A stretch of DNA of 64,000 nucleotides from Mariannaea sp. PMI_226 (taxonomy: Eukaryota > Ascomycota > Sordariomycetes > Hypocreales > Nectriaceae), in the NCBI GenBank assembly GCA_024336345.1, contig JANFOG010000020.1, forward strand, positions 62,001 through 126,000, given 5' to 3'. Both the position numbers and the translations under genes were made by a program. Below are positions 10,852-22,599 of this stretch, one piece after another (position 1 is the stretch's first letter; the number at the start of each line of letters is the position of its first letter). The notes under the pieces were generated by a model. That model saw nothing but the letters and a program-made list of their open reading frames with translations. It did not search any database and had not been told where the DNA came from.

Positions 10852-12202
10852 ATGGCTGTCTGGAAGCACAGTTTGTGGCAGAAAGATAGGCTGCGAAAGA
10901 GAACCAAGACTGCCAAACCAAGGACCGTCAAGCTGGGCAAAGATTGTGAAACCTTTGCCTTCTTGGCCTACTATGACATTACACATAAACGTCTTGATGG
11001 AGACATATGGGTTCCCAAGGGTCAAACGATCCCTGATGTTCAAGCATTTGTACGTGCATTCGCTGGGTATCAGCAATAGGATAGACACTAATGTTCATAC
11101 TGTAATGCAGGCTCAGAAGCTATTGCTGGCTAAGCAGGCCCCTCAGAGAGAGCAATTGCGTCGGTCCCCGCGAACGAGAAAGCAAGCAGCTGCTGAGACA
11201 GCGGTTCGCCAAGCCAACCAGCGGCGCCTAAGGTCCCAAGACAGAGCCAAGGAAACTCCTTCTATTCTCCCCGAGATTACTGTGGCTGACAGCGACACGG
11301 AGTCAGTTCATGAGAATAACCAGGTATCCAGCATTCCCGCGACTCCAGTGCCGGACCGGAGTCGAGCAGAGCGTGCTCCGTCTGAACGTCCCATGCATCC
11401 CATGCAGCAACCAGCCAATGCTCCGCAGAACCAGTCGCGGCAATGTGAGCAAGCTGATTACTCCGCATGTCGTACGGAGGGCGGCTTGGCTAATGCCCAG
11501 CAAAGCGGCATCACCAGTGAGGATGCAGAAGGTGAAATTCAGGACGAGGTGGTCAGCCACGATGCTCTCCCGAACGGCAACTACCACAACCAGGGCAACC
11601 ACTTCCGTGGTGCTTCGACCGAATCTTCGACAGTATTCCCTAATAATATTTGGATTCCTATGCCAACCGCAGATGCGTCTAACTTCAACAGTATGGATGT
11701 AAATTTTGGCAATGTTGACCTTGGTGACATGGACCTGAACTTCGACAGCCTTGGCCTAGTGTCTCCCTCCCCATCTCACCAGGTCGCAGAGACAGCTACG
11801 ATGGTCTCTACATCTGAAAGCATGAATATCCATCCTGTGACGGTGTCTACTGCGGAACAAAGGGCCGAGGCTGGTGCAAAAGAGGCCGGTGCAAAAGAGG
11901 CCTCTCACGCTACTGCAGTGGATCGGGGTGTTCTAGTGATGCCGCATCCTCAATCGCCTCCCTGCCTACCCAGCGGCTCCCAACCCTCACAGCGGCCCGA
12001 GAAACAGACCGCCACTAAGAAAACCAAGGTAACACGAGCAGAGTGCCTCTTAAGGCTCCGAGTCATCAGGGATGCCACGGCCCAAATTCTATCCAGCTCT
12101 AGACTCCACAAAGGTCGGGGTCTGACGACTATTGGGCTTGGCCACATGCCACGCGCGTCTCGTGGGATGCAAGCCTTGCCCACGCCGGTGGCAGCATATT
12201 GA
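10852..12202 (+). CDS. Putative DNA-binding protein, weakly MADS-like N-terminus, 429 aa
   Basis: Two exons, 10852-11049 and 11111-12202, are separated by a 61-base intron (GTACGT donor, ACTAAT branch, ATGCAG acceptor) that preserves the frame. The first ~66 residues are basic and then hydrophobic (RLRKRTKTAKPRTVKLGKDC, then FAFLAYYD). This resembles the N-terminal helix and strand of divergent fungal MADS/SRF-like proteins, though key consensus residues are missing. The remaining ~360 residues are Gln/Ser/Pro-rich and look disordered, with acidic runs (DVNFGNVDLGDMDLNFDSLG) like an activation region and a short EAGAK tandem duplication. A transcription factor is the best guess, at low confidence. 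The 18-bp minisatellite begins 67 bases after the stop. Confidence 0.6.
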
Positions 12203-12269
12203 GCTGTCGTTTGCTGGTAGAAGGTTGGCAAAGTTGATTCACGTAGGTTCTGGAAAAGGCACAACAACT

Positions 12270-12428
12270 GATGGGGCGGCACCAGATGATGTGGCGGCAC
12301 CAGACGATGTGGCGGCACCAGACGATGTGGCGGCACCAGACGATGTGGCGGCACCAGACGATGTGGCGGCACCAGACGATGTGGCGGCACCAGACGATGT
12401 GGCGGCACCAGACGATGTGGCGGCACCA
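12270..12428. repeat. 18-bp minisatellite, eight units plus a 15-bp variant
   Basis: The unit GA(C/T)GATGTGGCGGCACCA is repeated eight times (12285-12428) after a 15-bp variant unit. Copies are nearly identical: only the first full unit differs, at one base. The unit has no stop in several frames, so long spurious frames cross it on both strands. Confidence 0.95.
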
Positions 12429-12548
12429 AATGGCAGGCATGACAACGTGCCGGAGAGGTAGCATGAAGAATTGAATTGTATTGATACAGTATTGTACTAG
12501 CAAATATGAAGGAACTGCGGCAGTTGAGGTAGAAAAATATACAATGTC

Positions 12549-13313
12549 TTAATACAATAGCAGAGACCAAGGTTCCAACTCGTTCTCGTTCCGTGTTGCC
12601 GGCCTCTGCGTTCTAGGGTTATCAATAAGGAGTTTAATCCGAGGACTGTTTTTTTGCTGATAAAATGCCCGCACTCGCTCTCCATCTAGATGGTTACGTA
12701 ACAGCCAGCCAACATAGGTCCCCTGGTGCCATTCTCCATCTACAGAGGGCCCGTCAATTAATGCAATCATGCGTCGTTGAAGGTTTGAGTCCTGGTGCAT
12801 ATGCTCTTGCCATTGGGGTACCTGGTCCTGGGTTGTCGAGCCCGACGGAATGATTGGGATAATTGTCTTTAAGTAAGGAAAGCTCGCCAGACACTCAAAA
12901 ACCGCCAGCAGATCGGAGCAACTGGCGGCATTGAAGGCAAGATGAGCGGTGAATGGGGCGAGAGCGCTGAGCCGTGACTCAATCATGGTGCACGGATGGA
13001 CTAGAAAGATTGTGCGTGGCAGGTACAAACGCTCAAAGGACCTAGCCGAGAGGTTACAGCGTCTTGTTAGTCGTATCCATTCCGTTCGGACCTCCCTAGA
13101 AACCGATGCGATGAGCGGAAGACCTTTTGTACCGGCATGGTAATGAGCTACCGAAACACATGGCCTGGCTCCCGGGTATTGGCAAACCAATAATGCCGCG
13201 TCTACATTGTCGAACGCCATTCTCCATATCATAAGACGCAGCTCGAGAGGAAGGCAAGAAAAGTATGCAAATGACGTGAGACATGTATTTAATTGTTCTG
13301 CCTGTTCAGCCAT
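12549..13313 (-). CDS. 2EXR-domain protein, 254 aa (copy 1)
   Basis: This is a single-exon gene. Near the N-terminus is FSCLPLELRLMIWRMAFDN, the signature of the fungal 2EXR domain, whose biochemical role is unknown. A conserved middle contains LPRTIFLVHPCTMIESRLSA, and near the C-terminus is VRAFYQQKNSPRIKLLID. The same blocks occur in the same order in the gene at 16635-17363 (HVVRTTFLIHDPVRTVR; VREFYSRGNAPRVRVL), so the two are diverged paralogues. Length and frame look complete. Confidence 0.8.
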   Translation of the reverse strand: MAEQAEQLNTCLTSFAYFSCLPLELRLMIWRMAFDNVDAALLVCQYPGARPCVSVAHYHAGTKGLPLIASVSREVRTEWIRLTRRCNLSARSFERLYLPRTIFLVHPCTMIESRLSALAPFTAHLAFNAASCSDLLAVFECLASFPYLKTIIPIIPSGSTTQDQVPQWQEHMHQDSNLQRRMIALIDGPSVDGEWHQGTYVGWLLRNHLDGERVRAFYQQKNSPRIKLLIDNPRTQRPATRNENELEPWSLLLY

Positions 13314-13647
13314 TGCTGTTCTGAGTTATTACCTCAAGGAGGAAAGAAGTGTATTGCGGTATGTGATGAAGACAATCCATATAGCATAGTGAGAGAACAG
13401 GCAATGATAGCAAAGGAATGCGTGTACTGCTCTATACATATATGTTCAGTTATACTCTATAGTACATACTATTATCCTTATTCAGGACCTATACTGCTGA
13501 ACTCACGGTACAGTAGTCAGATTGTTATTCGCCTGTGTACTGTAGCATATCACGAGAAGTTAAATATAGCCAAGTACACAGGCCCTTGCACGCAAAGGCC
13601 CTCGTCACTAGGAAACCATATCAAGCGATGGGGAGTTTGGTCCATTA

Positions 13648-13799
13648 CAGTCACGCCCAGGCTCAGCGTCAGTTTTGGGTTAAAGTAATTTGATAGAAAA
13701 TGGGTAAATTATTGTATATACTGTCCAAATTAGACAGTTTTGTCCATTTTTGCCAATGTGTTCATATTATATTGCTGACACTGAGCTTGCACTCGGCTG
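13648..13799. mobile_element. TA-flanked MITE, copy A (152 bp)
   Basis: It begins CAGTCACGCCCAGGCTCAG and ends with the inverted sequence GCTTGCACTCGGCTG, with TA on both sides (13646-13647 and 13800-13801). TIRs starting CAGT and a TA target are typical of Tc1/mariner (Fot1/pogo) elements in fungi. Sister copies lie at 25156-25305, 27578-27737 and 28691-28837, with end fragments at 16461 and 41951. Confidence 0.8.
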
Positions 13800-14012
13800 T
13801 ATCAGCAGCTTTTGCGGAAGCAGCATCTGGCCGGGCCCAAAGTCCTTTGACTTTTTTGGAGGTTTATTACAATAGGCCTGACTTGGAAGATATTGGGGGT
13901 CGATATAATTCGGCAATACCTATTCCAACCGTATGCCCCATACCTTTAAGAAACCGCATCGCAACGTGGAAGTCAAGCCTACCAACCCCTTGAAGCCTCC
14001 TAGAATCCCACC

Positions 14013-14522
14013 ATGGTTTTAGCAGCGCGAAAACAAACAGCCAAACTTGCAGGCTACGCTGTCGGTAAAAGAAAGTTTGGAAAGTGGAAAAAGGGGCGAA
14101 GTAAGGCTATCTTTCGGAAGAGGCTGCGGCGTACCTTCCGCAGAGTCGCAGGAAGAGGCGGTACGTTCTGCGACACTGGCCGGACGGATACCAATGCGGC
14201 TATCCCACGATTTGAGTGCTTGGACATTAATGACGAGGAGACTGTGCAGTACACTAATGGCCATGCTCCTCTTGTGGAGCTTCCTAGAATCATAGTTCAC
14301 TCTCCTTCAGACGGGGACTTGGCCACGAAAAGCCGAGAGAGTCAGCAGGCTTTTCATGCTTCCATTGAGGCACAAAGAACAGACACAATACCAATACTGG
14401 CCTCGAGCAGGAGCACGGAGGCGGGGTATCGCCCCTGGGTCCGGCAAAACCCTAGCGACCCTTTCCTGGCCAAGAAATTCCTTTCGGCCGCACAGGGAGA
14501 ACGCTTGTTATGTATAAATTGA
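14013..14522 (+). CDS. Hypothetical basic protein, 169 aa
   Basis: The start codon has a strong eukaryotic context (CCACCATGG). The first ~50 residues are strongly basic (KRKFGKWKKGRSK, RKRLRRTFRR) like a nucleic-acid-binding or nuclear-targeted segment. The rest is polar with no recognised domain. It could be the first exon of a gene that continues into the frame at 14578-14973, but no clean splice joins them. Moderate to low confidence. Confidence 0.4.
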   Translation: MVLAARKQTAKLAGYAVGKRKFGKWKKGRSKAIFRKRLRRTFRRVAGRGGTFCDTGRTDTNAAIPRFECLDINDEETVQYTNGHAPLVELPRIIVHSPSDGDLATKSRESQQAFHASIEAQRTDTIPILASSRSTEAGYRPWVRQNPSDPFLAKKFLSAAQGERLLCIN

Positions 14523-14577
14523 AAGCATAAACCCGGCTCAGGGGCCGAGGCCTTTCACTTGCTTTTCCATTACTATT

Positions 14578-14973
14578 ATGGCCTCGAAAGCCGGATATGT
14601 CGAGATTGGCTGCAACCGACGTTTGCGTCGCCACAAGGGCCTAGCATCAAATCTGCCAAAGGGAATTACCCGTACATGGCGGCGTATTCTGGTCAACTCG
14701 TCAGCCGAAACTAAGAGAAGCGTCGAAGGTCGTCACCTTGTCGCATTGCCTAGTGAACACGGAGATGCAGGTGCGAAGCTAAGCCCTGGTCGGAGCCATG
14801 AGCACCGTGAGAATACAATGAGTTCTTCTCATATTGTCTTTACCCACACGCATCCTTGCCACGAGGACGGCGAGGATGATGATTTGTATTGCGGGTGGTG
14901 GTCTGATGGAGAGTATGATGAACGAAAAGAGGCAGTTCCAAAGGGTTACAAGATATTATCAGAGAACGTATAA
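14578..14973 (+). CDS. Hypothetical protein, 131 aa
   Basis: The frame begins ATGGCC with an RR/RH-rich N-terminus (GCNRRLRRHKG). It ends in a His/Asp-rich acidic segment (THPCHEDGEDDDLYCGWW). It lies 55 bases downstream of the previous basic frame and on the same strand, and may belong to the same transcription unit. No family is recognised. Confidence 0.35.
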   Translation: MASKAGYVEIGCNRRLRRHKGLASNLPKGITRTWRRILVNSSAETKRSVEGRHLVALPSEHGDAGAKLSPGRSHEHRENTMSSSHIVFTHTHPCHEDGEDDDLYCGWWSDGEYDERKEAVPKGYKILSENV

Positions 14974-14974
14974 T

Positions 14975-16634
14975 ATATTTTTACAATGGTACTATAATCT
15001 ATATACAGTATTAAGGTGTCCTTTCTCGTTTCTATTTTCACATTAAGGAGGGATAACATGATACTTTAATTCAATTCACTAGCTAGTTTCGACTCCTAGA
15101 GCAAGAGATTCATGCCACGCGTTAGTTCATTACGTATTCTTTACCACTGTACATACTAAGAATTAAGAATTCTACATAAGTATACATCCCTTATGTGTTC
15201 TACTTACAAATTGCAGATATTAGCAGCTCCTGTACGGTACCTTCAGCCTTTTGGTGTTCTCCAACTTAAGATACACGCATACATAGTTTGCCTAAGGCCG
15301 AACAACTCTGCGTCTACTTTTGAACGTAGTCCTGTTATTTCAACGGCCGTAGCAACAAAATAGCAACATGGCGTTTTCAACTGGGAAAGTAATACAGAAT
15401 GTAGCTTCTCTGAAAAGTTGACGTTGGGTCGTATGGAGCAGACTGCAGAAGCGATGTTTCCACCGAACCCAGCAGGGCACTTCTACATAAACATCTCGTC
15501 GAGCGGGACGAACATCCACTCGTCGATGATGGAGCACAATGGTTTCCACTTTCAACAAAGCTTAGAAGATCCTCCTTTAAGAGAAAGGTCTCAGGGACAA
15601 ACCTGGCTACTATTGATTCTAATTTAATACCTTATTTTGGTGAAGCTGGTTCCTGTACAGAACAGTCCACAAAGGCAACAAAGATTCGTATTGGATTAGC
15701 CCTGGCAATATGTCCTACAGGTTATGTTTGGGGCTCTCCACCAATTGATGCTTCTAGGCAGATTATATCATGTGCCTTGGACACTTGTTCTCTATTCCAT
15801 GCTGTACGTACTGTACAATACAGAAGTGTATATAGTAGAGTACCAGGAGGTCATAAGACGACCTGAGGGAGCCTAGAATCATGTATGCATAGAACTAAAC
15901 TTTTCTCTATGGAGCTTGGAACCAAATGTAGCTATAGGTTAGAGAAAAAGCAGGTACTTTGGGAACAGCTGGCCAGTATATTCGCAGTGTCGAAACGGAT
16001 AAGCTGGATTATGACACGAACTTCAACTATTTTACAGTAATTACAGCACAATTTTGTTTGTCCAGTTACTTTGACAACTCAAGCAATACATATAGGAGCC
16101 AGCTTACGTCACATGAGTAGGTTGTACTATGTTCTCATAGTACAGTATTCGATTGGTGAGCACTCTTCATACCGTTACTATAACTACTTTATTAACTACC
16201 CAGTGTCCAGGGGTGGCCCACCACACGACCTCTACTCAATTGTGCGTCCCCAGCCGTAACAAGCCAGATGCTTCTTCAGCACCGCTCGGACTGGACATCT
16301 GCCAATTCTGTGCGCTTGTGCCTTAGGAACTGCCGAAACAGTCGCTATATTGTACAATACCGACGCCAAGTACCGTAATTCCGGTCCATGATGAGATCAT
16401 TTTGCAAACAACTACCTCTTCATATGCTGTTCGCTTTTGGTATGTTTTTATGTTTGTAATGCTGACGCTGAACTTGTACGTGGCTGTATATAACCCAGTT
16501 CAAAGAAACAGATCCATGAACTACGGTACTGTATAGAGGAATAGAAAGGGGGAGGACCAAGATGTAATCCTTCTCGACCATTGTCCTTCAGTTTCGAAAT
16601 ACGATCTTAATACAATTTCTATTTCCTCACAGCC
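14975..16634. other. Intergenic; one MITE end fragment at 16461-16486
   Basis: No gene is supported. At 16461-16486 the sequence GCTGACGCTGAACTTGTACG followed by TGGCTG-TA is the right end of the TA-flanked MITE family; no matching left end is visible, so it is a truncated copy. Confidence 0.5.
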
Positions 16635-17363
16635 ATGCATACGGACGGGGAGAGCGAGACTCCAGTGAGCCTCGCAATACACTGGTTATTTCCTGCTTTC
16701 TCGGCTCTGCCACCCGAACTCAGACAGAAAATCTGGAGTATTGCCATAGAAATAACGGCGCCCTCGGTTGTATCTATCCAGTGCTATACAACCGCATTCC
16801 AATTGCTCCCACGAAGAACTAGCTCCTCAAGTCTTACCTCAGTGCTGTTAGCATGTAGCGAAGCTTTTGCACAATGGATTCGAATGAAAAGACATTTCAT
16901 AGGGGGGGTTTTACCTACCAGTCATGTTGTCCGGACGACCTTTCTCATTCACGATCCTGTACGTACAGTGCGACTCTTGAAAACCCACTTGATACATGCA
17001 GACCTCGTCAATCAAATCAGGCATGTGACTGTCGGTATTATTCCCCATACTGACGTCCTGACCATACTCGGCGCTCTCGCCAATTTTACAAGTCTCGAGA
17101 CGATTATGGTCATTGCACCCAGTTGCCTCGCCCATGACACTATCCGGTCGGATACCCTCGAGAGTCTATCTCTTATTGAGACTCTAACGGACATAATGGC
17201 ACAGAGATTACCTCGAGATAGTCGGTGGAGTTGCGGAAATAACATTAGGCTCCTGGTGCGAGGGCGAGTTCCGAGTCCCTCCGTGAGAGAGTTCTATAGT
17301 AGAGGTAACGCACCACGAGTCAGAGTGCTCGCAGCCCCATGTGGTCAGGGATGTTTTCCATGA
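16635..17363 (+). CDS. 2EXR-domain protein, 242 aa (copy 2)
   Basis: This is a single-exon gene with FSALPPELRQKIWSIAIEI, a clear 2EXR signature, at residues ~20-40. The middle HVVRTTFLIHDPVRTVR and the C-terminal VREFYSRGNAPRVRVL blocks match the gene at 12549-13313 on the other strand. The two genes are ~3.3 kb apart and convergent-to-divergent in arrangement, with the basic orphan frames and a MITE between them. Function of the family is unknown; the protein is probably cytosolic or nuclear. Confidence 0.8.
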   Translation: MHTDGESETPVSLAIHWLFPAFSALPPELRQKIWSIAIEITAPSVVSIQCYTTAFQLLPRRTSSSSLTSVLLACSEAFAQWIRMKRHFIGGVLPTSHVVRTTFLIHDPVRTVRLLKTHLIHADLVNQIRHVTVGIIPHTDVLTILGALANFTSLETIMVIAPSCLAHDTIRSDTLESLSLIETLTDIMAQRLPRDSRWSCGNNIRLLVRGRVPSPSVREFYSRGNAPRVRVLAAPCGQGCFP

Positions 17364-17897
17364 ATCACCGTGAATCTGTGACATCAGAATAAGAGCCCCT
17401 AGCTTATAATTGCAAGACTATAAGCCCCAGTTTATTACATTTAATCTAACATCAGATTTAAGGGCCATTTACTCTCAGCTTGTTAAACCAAGTACAAATC
17501 TCCATTCTATAAGTAGATCAGAAAGCACAGTCGGAAGTAACGGAGTGGGTCAGATAGAGTACCATCTATGTTGAGAACAAGAATTGTTTCGAAGAAGTAC
17601 AGTACAGTATGTATAAGATAAGTATAATCTTCACCTGATAGATCAACATTGGACGGGGACTGTCTCATGTTTCCCGCAACAAGATGTAAATCACGTAATT
17701 CGTTAAGTCTTAGCCAATTTATCCGTCTTAATATGTGGCTAATTATCAGATGCCCAACGGCATCTCCACACTTTTAGTATTGTTTTCAATTAGCCTAAAA
17801 ATTGTCTAGTTCACTCGCTCGCCCCTACCCATGGTGGTATCCGGCGGCACTCAGACTTATCATTACAGTATCGAATACCAGTCGGAAGCAAGTCCTC

Positions 17898-18662
17898 TCA
17901 AATCTCAACAACACCGGAATTTTTTACTTCGAATCGCCAAGGGCCGATCTTTTCACCCAGGTATGTTGCCGTGATTTCTCTCACCGGCGGACATCCTATT
18001 CTTTCGAAGACCTGATATACTGTCGTTTCGCCTTTGCCCTTGAGCATCACCGAGCAAACATCATGAATGTCGGTCGAGGAGCGCGGGAGCCCTTTACACA
18101 AACCGCCAAAAGATCCAGGCCGCATATCTTTGAGTCGAGCCTCTGACTCATAAGATAAAATGGCCAGAGTGAGAGGCTGGATTTGGCTAAATAAGAGAGC
18201 GGGATCCTTCATCAGAACCTTGCCGCTGGTCCTAAGGCTCCTTATATTGACAACTGTATTACAATCGGTAAACGTAACTTCATCGAGTACAGCGTCGTAG
18301 GTATGTTCCGTCAAGGAGCAGAAAAACAAGTCCATCGAGATAGCAACCTCGTTGCTGTTGCGGGGCACAGCCAACGCGAGATATTTAGGCGTCAGCTGAT
18401 CGTCCCCAGAGAGCAAATGGAGATCGACACCAACCAGAGTCGGCATCAGCTCAATCTTTTCAAGATATCGGTGCCAATCATCATTCCGGAACATCTTTGA
18501 CCAAACTTGTCTCCACGTTGAAGTCAGTTGATAAGGCAGAAAGAGTGTACTCGCCCGCACCAAGGAGCGCTTGGGTGACATAATGGATTTGATTCGAGGC
18601 ACAGTGATTCGCGCCACACCTGCTCTTGTCGCATTTCTCATTCGGTACCACGTCATATCCAT
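17898..18662 (-). CDS. Hypothetical protein, 254 aa
   Basis: An uninterrupted 254-codon frame with balanced composition and alternating hydrophobic and polar segments, typical of a folded domain (for example LTLAILSYESEARLKDM and a C-terminal PWRFEVKNSG). It has no signal peptide, membrane segment or known motif. It may have upstream exons, because the start lies close to a MITE-free AT-rich leader with no clear promoter. Probably a real fungal-specific gene. Confidence 0.55.
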   Translation of the reverse strand: MDMTWYRMRNATRAGVARITVPRIKSIMSPKRSLVRASTLFLPYQLTSTWRQVWSKMFRNDDWHRYLEKIELMPTLVGVDLHLLSGDDQLTPKYLALAVPRNSNEVAISMDLFFCSLTEHTYDAVLDEVTFTDCNTVVNIRSLRTSGKVLMKDPALLFSQIQPLTLAILSYESEARLKDMRPGSFGGLCKGLPRSSTDIHDVCSVMLKGKGETTVYQVFERIGCPPVREITATYLGEKIGPWRFEVKNSGVVEI

Positions 18663-19509
18663 GGTACATATTCTGGGCCTTTAAAGATGCTGCCTTATGG
18701 TAGGAATGTCACGAGTCGTACTCGCGCCTGTCAGAGATATCTATTTAAGCTAGAGCATGAACAGCGACAGCCATTCCTAGGATGCATCGCATCTAAATTA
18801 AGAGTTGCCATATTCTGGTAATAGTCGTAGCACTATAGGTCATTTATTGCCAATGCACTAGGCGTGATAATCGTTTCGGGGTAGGCGAGGCTCCCTAACT
18901 GTATTACGCAAATGCGGACATGAAGTTACAGTAATTATGAGTCCAGTATTGTATGTACAGTATACTATGATACTATACTTTAGAGGAAGCAGCTTTGTAA
19001 TAAGTTGGTCATGAGGCAATTCCATATTCATGGTAAGCTTCTCTAAGGGGGTGACCGAGACCCTGTGGAAGAATCTGTATCATTACTGTAATATGGGTAG
19101 CCCCTAACACATTCCGGCTCTCGACTTCCGTTAGCGGCCGTACATTTTACCGTATCAATTCAGCTAACTGGCTACAAGCTACTGTACGAATGCAAACTAG
19201 GTTGAGAATGGGAAGGTCTGCATCCGTAGAGGTATGTCCACATGCTCGCTACGAAAGAGAGTACCGGTCCTATCATCCAAAACCGCAACGTAGGACAACA
19301 GACGCTTTGTGGCCAATTTTTGCAGTTTAGTACGGCAGTTATATGACAATCGATTAACCCGGCTGTAGCATTCTCCGAGGACCTGCCATTACTTATGGTA
19401 GCAGCACCCGTTACAGTTTTATAATGGTGAATATAACCCCATAGCCGTCTTCTTGCTCCCCATTTACTTCGTCTCCCTGTTACAGGGCCCCGGAACCAAG
19501 CCATCCGTT

Positions 19510-20949
<1,440 letters not shown>

Positions 20950-21275
20950 CTCTGCATAAGAATAAATGGTAAAAATATTTTCAAGGGTATCACAGGCTGG
21001 AGCCCAACCTAGCCAGCCGGACACGACGACCAGTCACCGAGTCAACAGTTATCTGAGTTTAGTCCCAAACCAAACTAGATACAGTAGAGGCACTAGAGAT
21101 ATGTACATACTAGACTACGTTGCGATATCACGGCGTCTCTTTCTTAATTTGAATCCGCAATTTTTATACCAACACCGTCGCTAAATAAGTTCCTGTGATA
21201 TCCATTACCTACAAGTAGAGTATACTTTATTTATTTTCAAAATGCTTATTGTCTACTATTTTGGTTGTAAAACTT
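20950..21275. other. Downstream region of the chitinase, no supported gene
   Basis: AT-rich sequence containing the chitinase 3' UTR. No further gene, repeat or regulatory element can be supported. Confidence 0.4.
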
Positions 21276-21880
21276 GCATTCGAGTCTCCCAAGTTGCTCA
21301 ATCGGGTAGAACGGGCACCGGGATTGATAATCCCACGCAGACTTGCGTATTATGATATGCTAAAGTGTATTACAACGTGCTAAAGTGCTAAAGTGATACA
21401 TATCACCGTGAATATATATCACATTTTTTTGTTGCTAAGTGTGATATCACAAATGCTAAAGTGATATGCACGTGATATTCCGCCCCAGAATGGCTTAGAA
21501 GAACCCTAAGAAGGCTAAATGTCTCGGTCGCTGGATGCGTGAAAGGCATGTCTGGAACAATCTTGACGGCGGCGGCATGTACGTGTTTATCGATAGCGGC
21601 CTTCATAGACGCGATGAAGTGGACTCAGGCATGAATGTCGACTGATGGCAACTGGGGTCATGGCAAGACCAATTCATCATGTCAAAGGTGCTAGAGTGCT
21701 AGAGTGATATCACAGGTGCTAAAGTGCTAAGGCGATATCATGCTAAAGTGCTAAAGGGATATTCTAGCACACTCAATTGCGTTATATGAATATGAATATG
21801 AATATCACATTAGCACATTAAATCACAATACGCAAGTCTGATCCCACGGGCTCTCAGGCGGCTCGTTTGTATTTAACTCG
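21275..21880 (+). repeat. tRNA-Ile-like (SINE-type) head, interrupted by a hAT-like element
   Basis: If the element at 21338-21840 and one copy of its target duplication are removed, the flanks join into a tRNA-like sequence. It has an A-box-like TTGCTCAATCGGGTAGAACG and then an anticodon arm whose 7-base loop TTGATAA reads GAT (Ile) on a GGGA/TCCC stem. The B-box position is degenerate (GGCTCGTTTGT). It is more likely the head of a tRNA-derived SINE than a working tRNA, because no proper acceptor stem is seen. Confidence 0.5.
21338..21840. mobile_element. Non-autonomous hAT-like element, 503 bp, 8-bp TSD
   Basis: The ends are perfect 14-bp inverted repeats CAGACTTGCGTATT / AATACGCAAGTCTG, followed by imperfect pairing. 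Both flanks carry the same eight bases, ATCCCACG (21330-21337 and 21841-21848), a target-site duplication of hAT size. The interior has many copies of TGCTAAAGTG and of TGATATCA-type palindromes, like the subterminal repeats of hAT elements. No transposase is encoded. Confidence 0.85.
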
Positions 21881-22400
21881 TGTAGGCAGAGGTGTCTCGA
21901 GGCTCCTGATCTAAAGAGATTGAGTAGTTAGTAGTTTTGAAAGGGGACATTAAAGTATCTATACAGCTAATTTAACTAGTTATTATTCCCCAGCGTCCCC
22001 CAGGCCACCTACCCGTTGAACGCGCAACGGGCTTTTCACTTTGGCCAGGAGCTGCACATCACCTGTTCGTTCAAATCCTCGTGTAAGCAGACAAGCAAGC
22101 CGGCTCTATAGTCGGCCCGAGGAAATAGGGGCTATTCCGTGAGGATGTTGCGGGCTAGCTAGAGGCATAGACAACTTCACATGGGGGTAGATTTTACGGC
22201 GGTGATCTCGTGTAAGCAGTGGTGTCACTAGGCGCCGGACCCATAGAGATACAGTGATGGTATTGATAGAAAACATTAGAGTATCTGTACAGCTAATTTA
22301 CTAGTTATTATTCCCAAGCATTCCCCAAGCCTCCTTCCTGTTGAACGGGCAACGGGCTTTTCCTCTAGGGTAGGCCCTGCCCGACACATGTGCGTTCATC
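21877..22400. repeat. Two direct repeats of a SINE-like sequence (~160-190 bp)
   Basis: Copy 1 (about 21877-22050) and copy 2 (about 22206-22400) share CTCGTGTA(A/G)GCAG at the start. They also share the sequence around CTAATTTA(A)CTAGTTATTA and GAACG(C/G)GCAACGGGCTTTTC. A third CTCGTGTAAGCAG at 22077 is directly preceded by GTTCAAATCC, a good Pol III B-box. Together with the tRNA-like head upstream this suggests nested SINE copies. Confidence 0.6.
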
Positions 22401-22599
22401 TAGCTACCCTTGATCAAGGAGTGTTGGACCACAATAGTCAAGCTCAAGAACTCTCTCCTGTAAAAACTTTTTCTTGGCACCCGCTGTTAGCGCTGTGCTA
22501 GGGCAGAAAGCTTTTGCAGGCCAAAATGGCAGCAAAGACAGCTGTGGGGGCTAGCGGGGCCCTAACAGCTGCCTGAAGAAAGGGATTCAGACAGTTGAC

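Noticed and set aside
11950..12570. 206-codon minus-strand frame across the minisatellite
   Set aside because: Its openness comes from the stop-free 18-bp unit and from being antisense to the 10852-12202 gene.
21290..21850. Functional tRNA-Ile(GAT)
   Set aside because: It is split by a 503-bp insertion, lacks a proper acceptor stem and has a degenerate B-box.
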